Source: Bradyrhizobium sp. U87765 SZCCT0048 | GTDB lineage: Bacteria > Pseudomonadota > Alphaproteobacteria > Rhizobiales > Xanthobacteraceae | Direction of reading: 5' to 3' | NCBI RefSeq assembly: GCF_018131225.1 | Contig: NZ_JAFCMM010000004.1 | Coordinates: forward strand, 744,001 to 808,000 | DNA length: 64,000 bases | In this document: positions 17,378 through 25,406 of the stretch, piece after piece | How positions within the stretch are numbered: position 1 is the stretch's first letter | Layout of the letters: every line of letters begins with the position of its first letter | Notes under the pieces: model-generated | Databases searched by the model: none | Seen by the model: only the letters and a program-made list of their open reading frames with translations | Told to the model about the DNA's origin: nothing | Position numbers and translations under genes: made by a program

Positions 17378-18574
17378 ATGTCGATCTCCTCCTGCGTGCC
17401 GCACGGCTCACGGCAACAGTCCGCCTTTCGCATCTGGCTCGCCGTGGTTGCACTCGGCATCGCCACCTTCGCCATCGTGCTTACCGAATTCGCGCCGATC
17501 GGGCTGCTGTCGCAGATTGCCCAAAGCCTGGGTGAGAGCCGCGCCGCGATCGGCCTCACGGTGACGCTCTATGCCTGGATCGGCGCCGCCAGCGCGCTGG
17601 TCTGCGCGGTGCTGCTCGGCCGGCTGCCGATCCGCCCGCTGCTGATCGTGCTGATGCTGGTGCTCGCGGCGTCCAACGCGCTGGCGATGCTGTCCGGCAG
17701 CTTTGCGGCGTTGCTGGCGTCGCGGGCGCTCGGTGCGGTGGCGCACGGTTTCTTCTGGGCGATGGTCGCAGCGGTGGCGGGGCGGATTGCGCCGCCGGAT
17801 CGTCTCGGCCTCGCCACCTCCATCGTGTTCGGCGGCATCACGGTGGCCACCGTGCTCGGCGTGCCGCTCGCCAATCTGATCGGCCAGGCCGAGGGCTGGC
17901 CGGCGGCGTTCGGCGCCACCGCCGCGCTGTGCGTCGTCACCGCGCTGCTGCTGTCAGCGGTTCTCCCGCCGGTGCGGGCCGACGCCGCGGTCGGCATCGC
18001 CGCGCTCGCGGAGGTCGCGCGCAACCGCCCGCTGCGCCGGGTCTACATCGCTGCGGCGTTCACGGTGATCGCGCATTTCGGCGCGTTCACGTTCATCGAA
18101 GCTTTCCTCAGGGACATGCCGGGCGTCGCCGCGCCGATGATCGCGGTGCTGCTGTTCGCCTTCGGCGCCGCCGGCATTCTCGGCAATGTGCTGACCGGCA
18201 TCTTCATCGATCGCTTCATGCGTCCGGCCATCGCGCTCGGCCTTGTCGTGATGGCGGTAGCGCTTGCCGTGCTCGGCCGGGGCGGCGCGCAGCTCGATCT
18301 CGCGGCGCTGGTCGTCCTGCTGGTGGCGTGGGGCATGGCGTTCGCCGTGCTGATGGTCGGCCTGCAGGCGGCGGTGCTGCGCACCGCCGGCACTGCCGCG
18401 ATGCCGGCGTCCGCCATCTACACCGCGGTGTTCAACACCGCCGGCGGCGCCGGCGCGGTGCTTGGCGCCGCGGTGCTGGGCGAGGCCGGTCTCCCCGGCC
18501 TGATGCTGTCAGCCGGCGGCGTCGCCCTGCTCGCCTTGCTTGTACTCGTGTCCGGCCGGCGGCCGGGCGCCTGA
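17378..18574 (+). CDS. MFS transporter (second of tandem pair)
   Basis: The 398-residue, twelve-helix carrier has FAIVLTEFAPIGLLSQIAQSL as first helix and loop, which matches the sugar-efflux/chloramphenicol-resistance branch of DHA1 exporters. SRALGAVAHGFFWAM in helix 4 and FGGITVATVLGVPLANLIG in helix 5 (motif C-like) agree. ATG 17378 lies ten bases after the stop of the first MFS gene and follows GAGG. The two carriers are only distantly related, so the pair is not a recent duplication. Confidence 0.87.
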   Translation: MSISSCVPHGSRQQSAFRIWLAVVALGIATFAIVLTEFAPIGLLSQIAQSLGESRAAIGLTVTLYAWIGAASALVCAVLLGRLPIRPLLIVLMLVLAASNALAMLSGSFAALLASRALGAVAHGFFWAMVAAVAGRIAPPDRLGLATSIVFGGITVATVLGVPLANLIGQAEGWPAAFGATAALCVVTALLLSAVLPPVRADAAVGIAALAEVARNRPLRRVYIAAAFTVIAHFGAFTFIEAFLRDMPGVAAPMIAVLLFAFGAAGILGNVLTGIFIDRFMRPAIALGLVVMAVALAVLGRGGAQLDLAALVVLLVAWGMAFAVLMVGLQAAVLRTAGTAAMPASAIYTAVFNTAGGAGAVLGAAVLGEAGLPGLMLSAGGVALLALLVLVSGRRPGA

Positions 18575-18643
18575 CACCGTCGCCGTGCCCCGGTGGCACG
18601 GCGACATCCACCGATCGATGTCTTCAACCCACGGAGCCTGACC

Positions 18644-19252
18644 ATGCTGCTGCTCGGAAGCTACTACTCGCCCTTCGCCCGCCGTGTCGGCGCCGCGCTG
18701 ATCGCGCGCGATATCCCTTTCACCCATAACGGCGTCAACGTGTTCGTCGATCCGGCGCCGGTGGCCGCCGTCAACCCGCTGGTCAAAATCCCGGTGCTGC
18801 AGCTCGACAGTGGCGAGGCCCTGATCGATAGCATGGCCATCGTCGATCACCTCAACGAACAGCTCGGTCCCGACCGTGCGCTGGTGCCGCCGTCAGGCGC
18901 CGAGCGGCGGTCGGTGCTGCGTCTGGTCGCGATCGCCGGCACCGTGTGCGAGCAGATCATCGCCTGGGAGGAAGAGCTGCGGCGCACGGAGAGCCAGCCC
19001 AAGGCGATCGCCCGTCACCGCCGCGCCATCACCAATGGCTTTGCGGCGCTCGATGCGGCCAGCGGTCCGGATGGCCTGATCGGCCGCGCGCCGCTCGATC
19101 TGGCGACCATCAGCGCCTACATCGCCTATGACTATTATGTCGGCAGCGAATTGCCCGAGCGCGACGGCCCGGGCCTCGCACCGCGCCTTGCCGCGGTGGT
19201 GGCGCGGCTTGCCAATGATCCGGCGTTCGCGCGCACCCGGTTCCGGAGCTAG
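18644..19252 (+). CDS. Glutathione S-transferase family protein
   Basis: The 202-residue protein has an N-terminal thioredoxin-like GST domain: SYYSPFARRVGAALI with the catalytic-position Ser, NPLVKIPVLQL with the cis-Pro, and GEALIDSMAIVDHL for glutathione binding. An all-helical C-terminal domain follows. GSTs conjugate or isomerise electrophiles in the cytoplasm. It is third in the efflux operon and only five bases separate it from the SDR gene. A maleylpyruvate-isomerase role for the ring-cleavage operon 8 kb upstream cannot be excluded but is not supported by specific motifs. Confidence 0.87.
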   Translation: MLLLGSYYSPFARRVGAALIARDIPFTHNGVNVFVDPAPVAAVNPLVKIPVLQLDSGEALIDSMAIVDHLNEQLGPDRALVPPSGAERRSVLRLVAIAGTVCEQIIAWEEELRRTESQPKAIARHRRAITNGFAALDAASGPDGLIGRAPLDLATISAYIAYDYYVGSELPERDGPGLAPRLAAVVARLANDPAFARTRFRS

Positions 19253-19257
19253 CCGCC

Positions 19258-19998
19258 ATGACCGGGCGGATCTGTCTCGTCACCGGGGTCGGCGGCGCCA
19301 CTGGTGCCGCGATCGCCCGTCGCTTTGCCCGCGATGGCTATCGCGTGGCGATGCTGGCGCGGAACGGAGAGCGTCTTGGCGCGCTGCAGCGGGAGATCGC
19401 CGGCAGCGCGGCCTATGCCTGCGACGTCGGCGATCTCGATGCGCTGGCGGCGACCCTCGCGCGGGTGCGCGCCGACCTCGGCGCGCCATCCGTGCTGGTG
19501 CACAACGCCGTGTCCGAGACCTTCGCCACCTTCATGGAGGCGGATCCGGCGCTGCTGGAGCGCAACTTCCGTGTCAACACCACGGCGCTGCTGTATCTGG
19601 CGCGAGCACTGGCGCCGGACATGGTGGCGGCCGGGCAGGGCGCCATCATCGTCACCGGCAATACCGCGGCCCATCGCGGCGCGGCCAACTATGCGCTGTT
19701 CGCGCCCACCAAGGCGGCGCAGCGCATCCTCGCCCAGGCGCTCGCCCGCGATCTCGGGCCGAAGCGCGTCCATGTCGGCTATGTCACCATCGATGCGGCG
19801 ATCGATGCCGCCTGGCTCGGCGAGGGCGGCCGCACCCGTCCCGCCTGGGTCGAGCCGCCGGCCGGCTGGCCGTGGCCGCGCGAGGATTACTTCGCCCGGC
19901 CGGACGCCATCGCCGACGAGGTCTTCCACATCGCCCATCAGCATCCGTCGGTATGGTCGTTCGACCACATCATCCGGCCGTTCGCCGAGAAGTGGTGA
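19258..19998 (+). CDS. SDR-family oxidoreductase with Phe in place of catalytic Tyr
   Basis: The 246-residue Rossmann protein has the NAD(P) loop TGVGGATGAAIA, DVGD after strand 4 and VHNAVS as the NNAG variant. At the active site, where SDRs carry YxxxK, it reads LFAPTKAAQ, so the Tyr is Phe while the Lys stays, and the Ser strand reads VTGNTAA. The nearby Tyr (ANYALF) is three residues early and not in register. Such F-x-x-x-K members exist as a subgroup with unclear chemistry; classic dehydrogenase activity is doubtful. It is the last gene of the MFS-MFS-GST-SDR operon. Confidence 0.84.
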   Translation: MTGRICLVTGVGGATGAAIARRFARDGYRVAMLARNGERLGALQREIAGSAAYACDVGDLDALAATLARVRADLGAPSVLVHNAVSETFATFMEADPALLERNFRVNTTALLYLARALAPDMVAAGQGAIIVTGNTAAHRGAANYALFAPTKAAQRILAQALARDLGPKRVHVGYVTIDAAIDAAWLGEGGRTRPAWVEPPAGWPWPREDYFARPDAIADEVFHIAHQHPSVWSFDHIIRPFAEKW

Positions 19999-20143
19999 TG
20001 TGGAACGGCCGCGGAATTGCGGCTGATCCGGATACTCGATGAGTGTGGTAAGATGTCACGCCCCGTACGGGAATGGTTTAGATGAATTGATCAGATAATC
20101 CTAAAAAGGCATCTTCCCTCGAACGGGGAGGCTGCGAAAAATA

Positions 20144-20575
20144 ATGAACAAACCTGACTACGCAAAAAATTACGAAACTTTAGTGGCTGTAATTACGCAT
20201 CTCGCAGTAAACAAGTGGGCCCTAAGGCAACCGAAGGGCATCGCTAAGGATTTATCCATCGACGTAGATGCTGTGCGTCCAGTTCTAAGAGCATTTAAGG
20301 GACTTTTCCGAGAATCCAAGGGAGTGTCTAAGGATCACGGCGATCATTACTACTCCTTGCATTTGCGGCATTCGAGGCAAATCGTCGATGACAATGTTGA
20401 TCAGGAGCGTCCGCCGCTTGAGCCGGAGTACTTGTTCAATTTGCTGAGGGTGATTTCCGAGAAGTCCGCTCAGCAATCTCAACAGTTGTCTGCACTTCGA
20501 ATTGCTGCGCTGACGTCGATTGTTTCGTTGGTCGTTGCGATGATGTCGATCGCAATGGCTCTTCATAAAGCATAG
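20144..20575 (+). CDS. Hypothetical protein: N-terminal winged-helix-like part, C-terminal membrane anchor
   Basis: The 143-residue protein is of unknown family. Residues about 10-75 (TLVAVITHLAVNKW, PKGIAKDLSIDVDAVRPVL, DHYYSLHL) look like a small winged-helix fold. Residues about 92-115 are Gln/Ser-rich and helical. Residues 119-138 (ALTSIVSLVVAMMSIAMAL) form one membrane helix, so the tail would sit in the inner membrane. The codons are clearly AT-richer than in its neighbours, as is the DNA from about 20040 to 20650, which suggests recent acquisition. GGGGAGG lies 12 bases before the ATG. It stands alone; no mobility gene was found beside it. Confidence 0.7.
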   Translation: MNKPDYAKNYETLVAVITHLAVNKWALRQPKGIAKDLSIDVDAVRPVLRAFKGLFRESKGVSKDHGDHYYSLHLRHSRQIVDDNVDQERPPLEPEYLFNLLRVISEKSAQQSQQLSALRIAALTSIVSLVVAMMSIAMALHKA

Positions 20576-20839
20576 ATTTTAGGTGTAGCTGCCTGGCAGC
20601 CCCGGAGGGCGGATACAAGCTGTATCTGCCTTGTTGTTATTATCATTTCGACCGGCTCATCCGAGTAGATATCGATCGTTCAGTAAAAAGAATCCGCGTC
20701 CGCAACATTGCTGCAATTTCCGCCGACGACACTGCGCCAGCCGCCCGCCCTATCGGGGTGACCGGGGCGGCTGGTCCGGTGCGCGGAGCGGCCCGCTCGG
20801 GCCATGCCGTTCGCCGCGTGGTGTCGGACCTCCCAACGG

Positions 20840-21514
20840 ATGCGGATCCTGGTCGTCGAGGATGAGCCGGAGATCGCGGCGCTGCTGCGCACCGCGCTCG
20901 AGCGCCAGGATGCCGTCGTCGACCATGTGACGCTGCTGGCGGATGCGGAGGAGGCCGCGCGCCAGGGCGTGCACGACGCCGTCATTCTCGACCGCCGGCT
21001 GCCGGATGGCGATGGCCTGACGCTGGTGCCGCGGCTGCGCGCCCGCGGCGTCACTACCCCGGTGATCGTGCTCACCGCGCGTCGCGATCTCGCCGACCGT
21101 ATCGAGGGCCTCGATAGCGGCGCCGACGATTATCTCACCAAGCCGTTCGCGCTGGAAGAACTGCTGGCGCGGCTGCGCACCGTGTTGCGGCGGCCGTCCG
21201 GTCTCGGGGAAGCGGAGGTCGCCGTGGGCACCTTGACCTTCAATATGCTTCACCGCAGCGCCAGTGTGCGCGGCGCGCCGGTCGGCCTGTCGCGGCGCGA
21301 ACTGCTGGTGCTGGAGGCGTTGGTACGGCGCGCCGGGCGCACCGTGGCGCGCACCGCGCTGGAGGAGGCGGTCTACGGCTTCGCCGAGGAGATCCAGCAG
21401 AACGCGCTCGATCCCCATGTCTCGCGGCTGCGCCGCAAGCTCGGCGATGCCGGCGCCGATATCGAGATCCGCAGCGTGCGCGGCGTCGGCTATCTGCTGC
21501 GGGCCCTGCCATGA
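20840..21514 (+). CDS. OmpR-family response regulator
   Basis: The 224-residue protein has a receiver domain with VEDEPE acidic residues, phospho-acceptor Asp51 in VILDRRLPDGDG, the switch Thr in VLTARRD and Lys101 in YLTKPF. A C-terminal winged helix (LSRRELLVLEALVRRAG, VYGFAEEIQQNALDPHVSRL, GVGYLLR) makes it a DNA-binding OmpR/PhoB member. ATG 20840 was chosen because it begins the receiver directly; a 12-codon upstream extension lacks sense. Its stop overlaps the start of the histidine kinase gene by four bases (ATGA), the usual coupling of two-component pairs. Confidence 0.9.
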   Translation: MRILVVEDEPEIAALLRTALERQDAVVDHVTLLADAEEAARQGVHDAVILDRRLPDGDGLTLVPRLRARGVTTPVIVLTARRDLADRIEGLDSGADDYLTKPFALEELLARLRTVLRRPSGLGEAEVAVGTLTFNMLHRSASVRGAPVGLSRRELLVLEALVRRAGRTVARTALEEAVYGFAEEIQQNALDPHVSRLRRKLGDAGADIEIRSVRGVGYLLRALP

Positions 21515-22992
21515 GCGCAAGGCCCGACAAGCCGCCGGGGTCGCTGCACTGGCGGCTGGTGCGCAACATCATCGCGATGCAGGCCGTGGGCATCCTTCTG
21601 CTGCTCGGGTTGATCATCGCGTTGCTCGGTTTCAACGAGCTTGAGGACGATGCCGCGGTGGTCGAAGCGGCGCGCGGCGCGGTGTTCCGCGATGCCGCCG
21701 GCGCGCTGGCGTTGCGTGACACCCCGGCGCTCGCGGCGCTGCGCGCGGCGCGTCCCCGGCTGTGGTTCGTGGTGCGCGATGCCGACGGCGTCATGGCGGT
21801 TTCCGGCGAGGTGCCGCCGCGCTTTCGCGGCGACTTCGGCGCGGTTCTCGCCACGACCGATCGCGCCAACCTCAGCTGGGGCCTCGGCGACAACAGCCCG
21901 ACCGCGGCGCTGAAACGGCAGAAGACCGATGCCGGCCTTGTCCAGATTCTTGGCGGCACCGGCGATGCGGTCTCGCGCGCCAGGACGGTCAGCCTCAATA
22001 TCGACGCGCGCCTCGAGGTGGAAGAGAATGCGAAGGGCTGGCGCACCTGGCTCAAGATCGCTGTCGCCATCGCCGTGCTGCTTGTCGTCTCCGGTGTCGT
22101 GCCGATCGTGTTGGTGATGGGCGCCGCGACCATGGTGGCGACCCCCATTGTCGTGCGCCGTGCGCTCGGCGGCCTGCGCGAGACCGCGGAGCACGCCAGC
22201 CTGATCGACATCAATCGCCTCGCGGTGCGGCTGCCGACCAGCCAGGTGCCGCGCGAGGTCGCGCCGCTGGTGCAGGCGGTCAATCGCGCGCTGGAGCGGC
22301 TCGACGATGGTTACGACCGGCGCAGCCGCTTCATGGCCGACGCCGCCCACGAGCTGCGTACGCCGATCACCATCCTGCAGACCCGCCTCGAACTGCTGCC
22401 GCCGAGCCCCGAGCGGACCCGCCTGATTGAGGACGTCACGCGCCTTGCGCTGCTTGCCGAGCAGTTGCTCGACCTGCAGCGCCTCGACCATATCGACGTC
22501 TTTACGCCGCTCGATCTTGTCGCCCTCGCCCGCCATGTCGTCGAGGACATGGCGCCGATCGCCATCGCCGCCGGCTACGACCTCGCGTTCGAGCCGGACG
22601 AGGCGCGCGTGCCCGTGCTCGGCGACCAGACCTCGCTGGAGCAGGCGCTGACCAATCTGGTGCAGAACGCCATCGAGCATGGCGGCCGCAAGGGCGTCAT
22701 CACCGTGGCGGTCGATAGCTCCGGCGCGGTGGAAGTGCGCGACGAGGGCCCCGGCGTGCCGCAGGACGAGCGCGCGCGGGTGTTCGAGCCGTTCTATCGC
22801 CTGCACCCGCGTTCCACCGGCGCGGGCCTTGGTCTCAATCTCGTGCGCGAGATCGCGCGCCGCCATCTCGGCCGTGTCAGCGTCACGGATACGGCCATTG
22901 GCGGCGCCTGTTTCCGCATCGAACTCCATCGTCATGCGGAGGCGGCGCCCGCCGCCGCGCCGGCCGTGGCCGAACCACGAATGCTCAAGTGA
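21511..22992 (+). CDS. Sensor histidine kinase
   Basis: The 493-residue membrane kinase has a first membrane helix near residues 19-42 (IIAMQAVGILLLLGLIIALL), a periplasmic sensor of about 140 residues, a second helix near 185-210 and a HAMP linker. The HisKA region is MADAAHELRTPITIL with phospho-accepting His280. The ATPase domain has NLVQNAIEHG (N box), DEGPGVP (G1), FEPFYR (F box) and GLGLNLV (G2). The sensor matches no domain I know. It is cotranscribed with the response regulator and with a small lipoprotein gene. Confidence 0.9.
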   Translation: MSARPDKPPGSLHWRLVRNIIAMQAVGILLLLGLIIALLGFNELEDDAAVVEAARGAVFRDAAGALALRDTPALAALRAARPRLWFVVRDADGVMAVSGEVPPRFRGDFGAVLATTDRANLSWGLGDNSPTAALKRQKTDAGLVQILGGTGDAVSRARTVSLNIDARLEVEENAKGWRTWLKIAVAIAVLLVVSGVVPIVLVMGAATMVATPIVVRRALGGLRETAEHASLIDINRLAVRLPTSQVPREVAPLVQAVNRALERLDDGYDRRSRFMADAAHELRTPITILQTRLELLPPSPERTRLIEDVTRLALLAEQLLDLQRLDHIDVFTPLDLVALARHVVEDMAPIAIAAGYDLAFEPDEARVPVLGDQTSLEQALTNLVQNAIEHGGRKGVITVAVDSSGAVEVRDEGPGVPQDERARVFEPFYRLHPRSTGAGLGLNLVREIARRHLGRVSVTDTAIGGACFRIELHRHAEAAPAAAPAVAEPRMLK

Positions 22993-23005
22993 AAGGGATG
23001 CTTCC

Positions 23006-23398
23006 GTGAAACTCTTGCCGCCGATGCGTGGCCGCCTCGGCCTCGCCGCGCTCGCGCTCGTCTCCAGCCTGCTGCTCGCCGGCTGCGCCTCCGACATCAT
23101 GAAGGGCTATGTCGGCCAGCCGATCGAGGCGGCGATCGCCGACTATGGCCCGCCGATCAACAGCTTCGACCTCGGCGACGGCCGCCGCGCCTTCCAGTGG
23201 CGGCAGGTGCACAACGACGTCGTGCCCGGCAGGTCGCGCGTCGACATCCGCGACACGCGCTATGGCGAGCGCCGCGTCGAGACCCATACGCCGGGCTATG
23301 TCGAGAGCCGTGAATGCTTCTACACTCTCTACGCCACCCCGCGCGACGGCCGCTGGTTCGTCACTGATTTTCGCAAGCCGACGCTGATGTGCGAGTAG
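23006..23398 (+). CDS. Small lipoprotein of the two-component operon
   Basis: The 130-residue protein has a lipoprotein signal peptide ending in the lipobox LLAGC; Cys would be lipid-modified and the protein exported. The mature part (DIMKGYVGQPIEAAIADYGPP, DGRRAFQWR, CFYTLYA) is reminiscent of SmpA/OmlA-like small folds that sense or stabilise envelope assembly, but the match is weak. The GTG start at 23006 is preceded by AAAGGGA; an ATG at 23024 is an alternative. It lies 13 bases after the kinase stop, so it may be an accessory factor of that sensor. Confidence 0.75.
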   Translation: MKLLPPMRGRLGLAALALVSSLLLAGCASDIMKGYVGQPIEAAIADYGPPINSFDLGDGRRAFQWRQVHNDVVPGRSRVDIRDTRYGERRVETHTPGYVESRECFYTLYATPRDGRWFVTDFRKPTLMCE

Positions 23399-23478
23399 TG
23401 AAGGTGTGCGACGCGCGTGATGCCCGGTACACGTTGTACGGCGTCCGCGTTGAACTGTGGCGCTAGCCACACCCACCG

Positions 23479-23587
23479 CGTCATTGCCGGGCTCGACCCG
23501 GCAATCCAGCTTCGTCGCTACGTATTGTGAGTCAGGAAAAGCTGGATCACCGGGTCTCGGCGCTCCGCGCCGGCCCGGTGATGATGC
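23479..23587. repeat. Palindromic intergenic repeat, family B (copy 2)
   Basis: CGTCATTGCCGGGCTCGACC and CCGGCAATCCAGCTT form one end; AAAAGCTGGATCACCGGGT, the hairpin CGGCGCTCCGCGCCG and GCCCGGTGATGA form the other. The orientation is reversed relative to copy 1. It lies in the 483-base gap between the lipoprotein and MocR genes; 23588-23679 shows nothing recognisable. Confidence 0.8.
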
Positions 23588-23679
23588 AGAGGGTGCGGAA
23601 GCGCTTGTTCGTCGCACAAGCGCACTGACTTGCGGGTTTCTTCGCTTTCCTGCACAGCGCCGACGTTGATTGTCGTCAT

Positions 23680-23855
23680 CCGTCACCCTGAGGTGCATAG
23701 CCCCGGCTTTAGCCGGGGCGTTCTTTGAAAGCCACAAGTCGGGCAAGCCCGACTTGTGGTGCGGAGCATGGCCCTCGAAGGGCGACGGCCCGGGCGGCAG
23801 CTCAGCGGCCGTTCATCCTTCGAGGCGCGCAAGAGCGCGCACTTCAGGATGACGG
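23680..23855. repeat. Family A repeat interrupted by a second palindromic element
   Basis: The outer arms CCGTCACCCTGAGGTG and GCACTTCAGGATGACGG are those of family A, but the element is 176 bp instead of about 112. At the place where copy 2 has a CATGCAACGCATG-type hairpin, about 65 extra bases are inserted between CAT and GCATGG. The insert has two perfect hairpins, CCCCGGC-TTTA-GCCGGGG and a 12-bp stem reading CCACAAGTCGGG. The insertion therefore split one hairpin loop of the older repeat. Confidence 0.75.
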
Positions 23856-23881
23856 GACACGCGCGCCGGAAATCGCCGCGC

Positions 23882-25345
23882 TCACTCCTCCGCCCGCAAC
23901 ACCTCGCCGAGCGTCCGCGCTGCGCGCCGCAATGCCTCGACACTGAACCCTGAGAATCCCAGCACCAGCCCCTGCCGCGCCGGTGCATCGAGATACATCG
24001 GCGACAGCGCCCGCACGGCGACGCCGGCGGCCTCCGCCGCGGTGACGATCTCGGTATCGCGCCGCGGATGGTCGAGCGCCGCGACGAGATGCAGCCCCTG
24101 CTCCGGCACGGTCACCGCCAGATGGGCGGCCGTGTGCGCCTGCAGCTGCGCCACCAGCGTGTCGCGCGCGGTCTGCACCGTGCGCCGGGCGCGGCGCAGG
24201 TGGGCGGCGAAATGGCCCTCGCTGATCAGCGTCGCCAGCGCATTCTCCATCACCGTCGGCGGATGGCGGTCGGAGCGGGCGCGCAGCTCCAGCACGGCGC
24301 CGAGCAGCGGCTCCGGCAGCACCGCGTAGCCGACGCGCAGGCCGGGAAACAGCACCTTGGAGAACGTGCCGAGATAGGCGACGCGGCCGCCGCCATCCAT
24401 GCCCTGCAGCGCGGTCAGCGGCGGCCCGGCGAAGCGGAATTCGCTGTCGTAGTCGTCCTCAATGATCCAGGCGTCATGGCGCTGCGCCCAGGCGATCAGC
24501 GCGAGGCGGCGCGCCATGGTCATGGTGACGCCGAGCGGGAATTGATGCGACGGCGAGACATAGACCAGCCGCGCCGGCCGCGAGGGCCCCTGCGCGATGT
24601 CGAGGCCGGACGCATCCACCGGCAGGCCGGCGAGCTTCGCTCCTGCGCCGAGCAGCGCCGCCCGCGCCATCGGATAGCCGGGGTCCTCGATCCACGCGGT
24701 GTCGCCGGGCTTCAACGCCGCGCGGGCGACGAGATCGAGCGCCTGCTGTGTGCCGGAGGTCAGCACGATCTCTTCGGCATGGCAGCGCACGCCGCGTGCG
24801 GCCGTGAGATACGCCGCGACGGCTTCGCGCAGCGCTCGGCTGCCGCGCGGGTCGCCATAGTGGAAATGGTCGGGGTGCGGCCGCATCAGGTCGCGCGACA
24901 GCAGGCGGCGGAAGATCCGCAGCGTGCGCGCATCCGATACCGCGACGCCGAGGGTGCAGGCCTGCGGCATTGCCGCCGGCGGCGCCGCGCGCGCCGTCTT
25001 TTTCGATGGTCGCGCGGGTGTTGCCGGCACGGCCTGCGACAGGTCCGGCACCCGCGCCGCGACGAAGGTGCCCGCGCCGGTGCGCGCCTCGACGAAGCCT
25101 TCCGCGCCCAGCATCTCGAACGCGGCGACGGCGGCGGCGCGCGACAGCCGCAGGCGCTGCGCGAGGTCGCGCGTCGTCGGCAGCTTCGCGCCGGCCGGCA
25201 CGCGGCCGCCCTCGATCAGCTGGCGGATGGCGCGATACAGCGCCCGCGCGCGCGGCCCTTCGCCCGGCAGCACAGGCATCAGCGCCGACCAGTCCGGCGG
25301 ATTGGTCGCACTTTTTGATCGGGAATTGGTCCTTTTTTGAACCAT
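23882..25345 (-). CDS. MocR-type regulator (GntR winged helix fused to PLP aminotransferase-like domain)
   Basis: The 487-residue protein has an N-terminal GntR DNA-binding domain (RALYRAIRQLIEGGRVPAGA, LPTTRDLAQRLRLSR) joined to a fold-type I aminotransferase domain. That domain carries HYGDPRGSRALREAVAAYL, TSGTQQALDLVAR, the Asp-containing IIEDDYDSEFRF and the PLP Lys in GTFSKVLFPGLRVGY. MocR proteins such as PdxR and GabR sense PLP or amino compounds. ATG 25345 gives the usual family length; the ATG at 25279 is an alternative that would free a set of direct repeats upstream. It is divergent from a PNPOx-fold gene, its likely target. Confidence 0.87.
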   Translation of the reverse strand: MVQKRTNSRSKSATNPPDWSALMPVLPGEGPRARALYRAIRQLIEGGRVPAGAKLPTTRDLAQRLRLSRAAAVAAFEMLGAEGFVEARTGAGTFVAARVPDLSQAVPATPARPSKKTARAAPPAAMPQACTLGVAVSDARTLRIFRRLLSRDLMRPHPDHFHYGDPRGSRALREAVAAYLTAARGVRCHAEEIVLTSGTQQALDLVARAALKPGDTAWIEDPGYPMARAALLGAGAKLAGLPVDASGLDIAQGPSRPARLVYVSPSHQFPLGVTMTMARRLALIAWAQRHDAWIIEDDYDSEFRFAGPPLTALQGMDGGGRVAYLGTFSKVLFPGLRVGYAVLPEPLLGAVLELRARSDRHPPTVMENALATLISEGHFAAHLRRARRTVQTARDTLVAQLQAHTAAHLAVTVPEQGLHLVAALDHPRRDTEIVTAAEAAGVAVRALSPMYLDAPARQGLVLGFSGFSVEALRRAARTLGEVLRAEE

Positions 25346-25365
25346 TGGCATGGCGCACAGTGGTC
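25301..25365. promoter_or_regulatory. Direct repeats, possible MocR operator
   Basis: ATTGGTC occurs at 25301-25307 and 25325-25331, with CTTTTTGA or CTTTTTTGA soon after each, and AGTGGTC at 25359-25365. MocR/GabR-type regulators bind spaced direct repeats, so these may be the operator for the divergent pair. The first two copies overlap the 5' coding end of the MocR gene if it starts at 25345. Confidence 0.4.
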
Positions 25366-25406
25366 CTGCCAGCCTGACGATGCAAGCCAGATCGAGGACA
25401 GAAGCC

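Noticed and set aside
18644..19252. Maleylpyruvate isomerase for the gentisate pathway
   Set aside because: The GST lies in another operon behind an HxlR promoter and shows no specific zeta-class signature that I can identify.
23680..23855. Insertion sequence
   Set aside because: No transposase frame and no target duplication; size and nested hairpins fit REP/MITE-like repeats.
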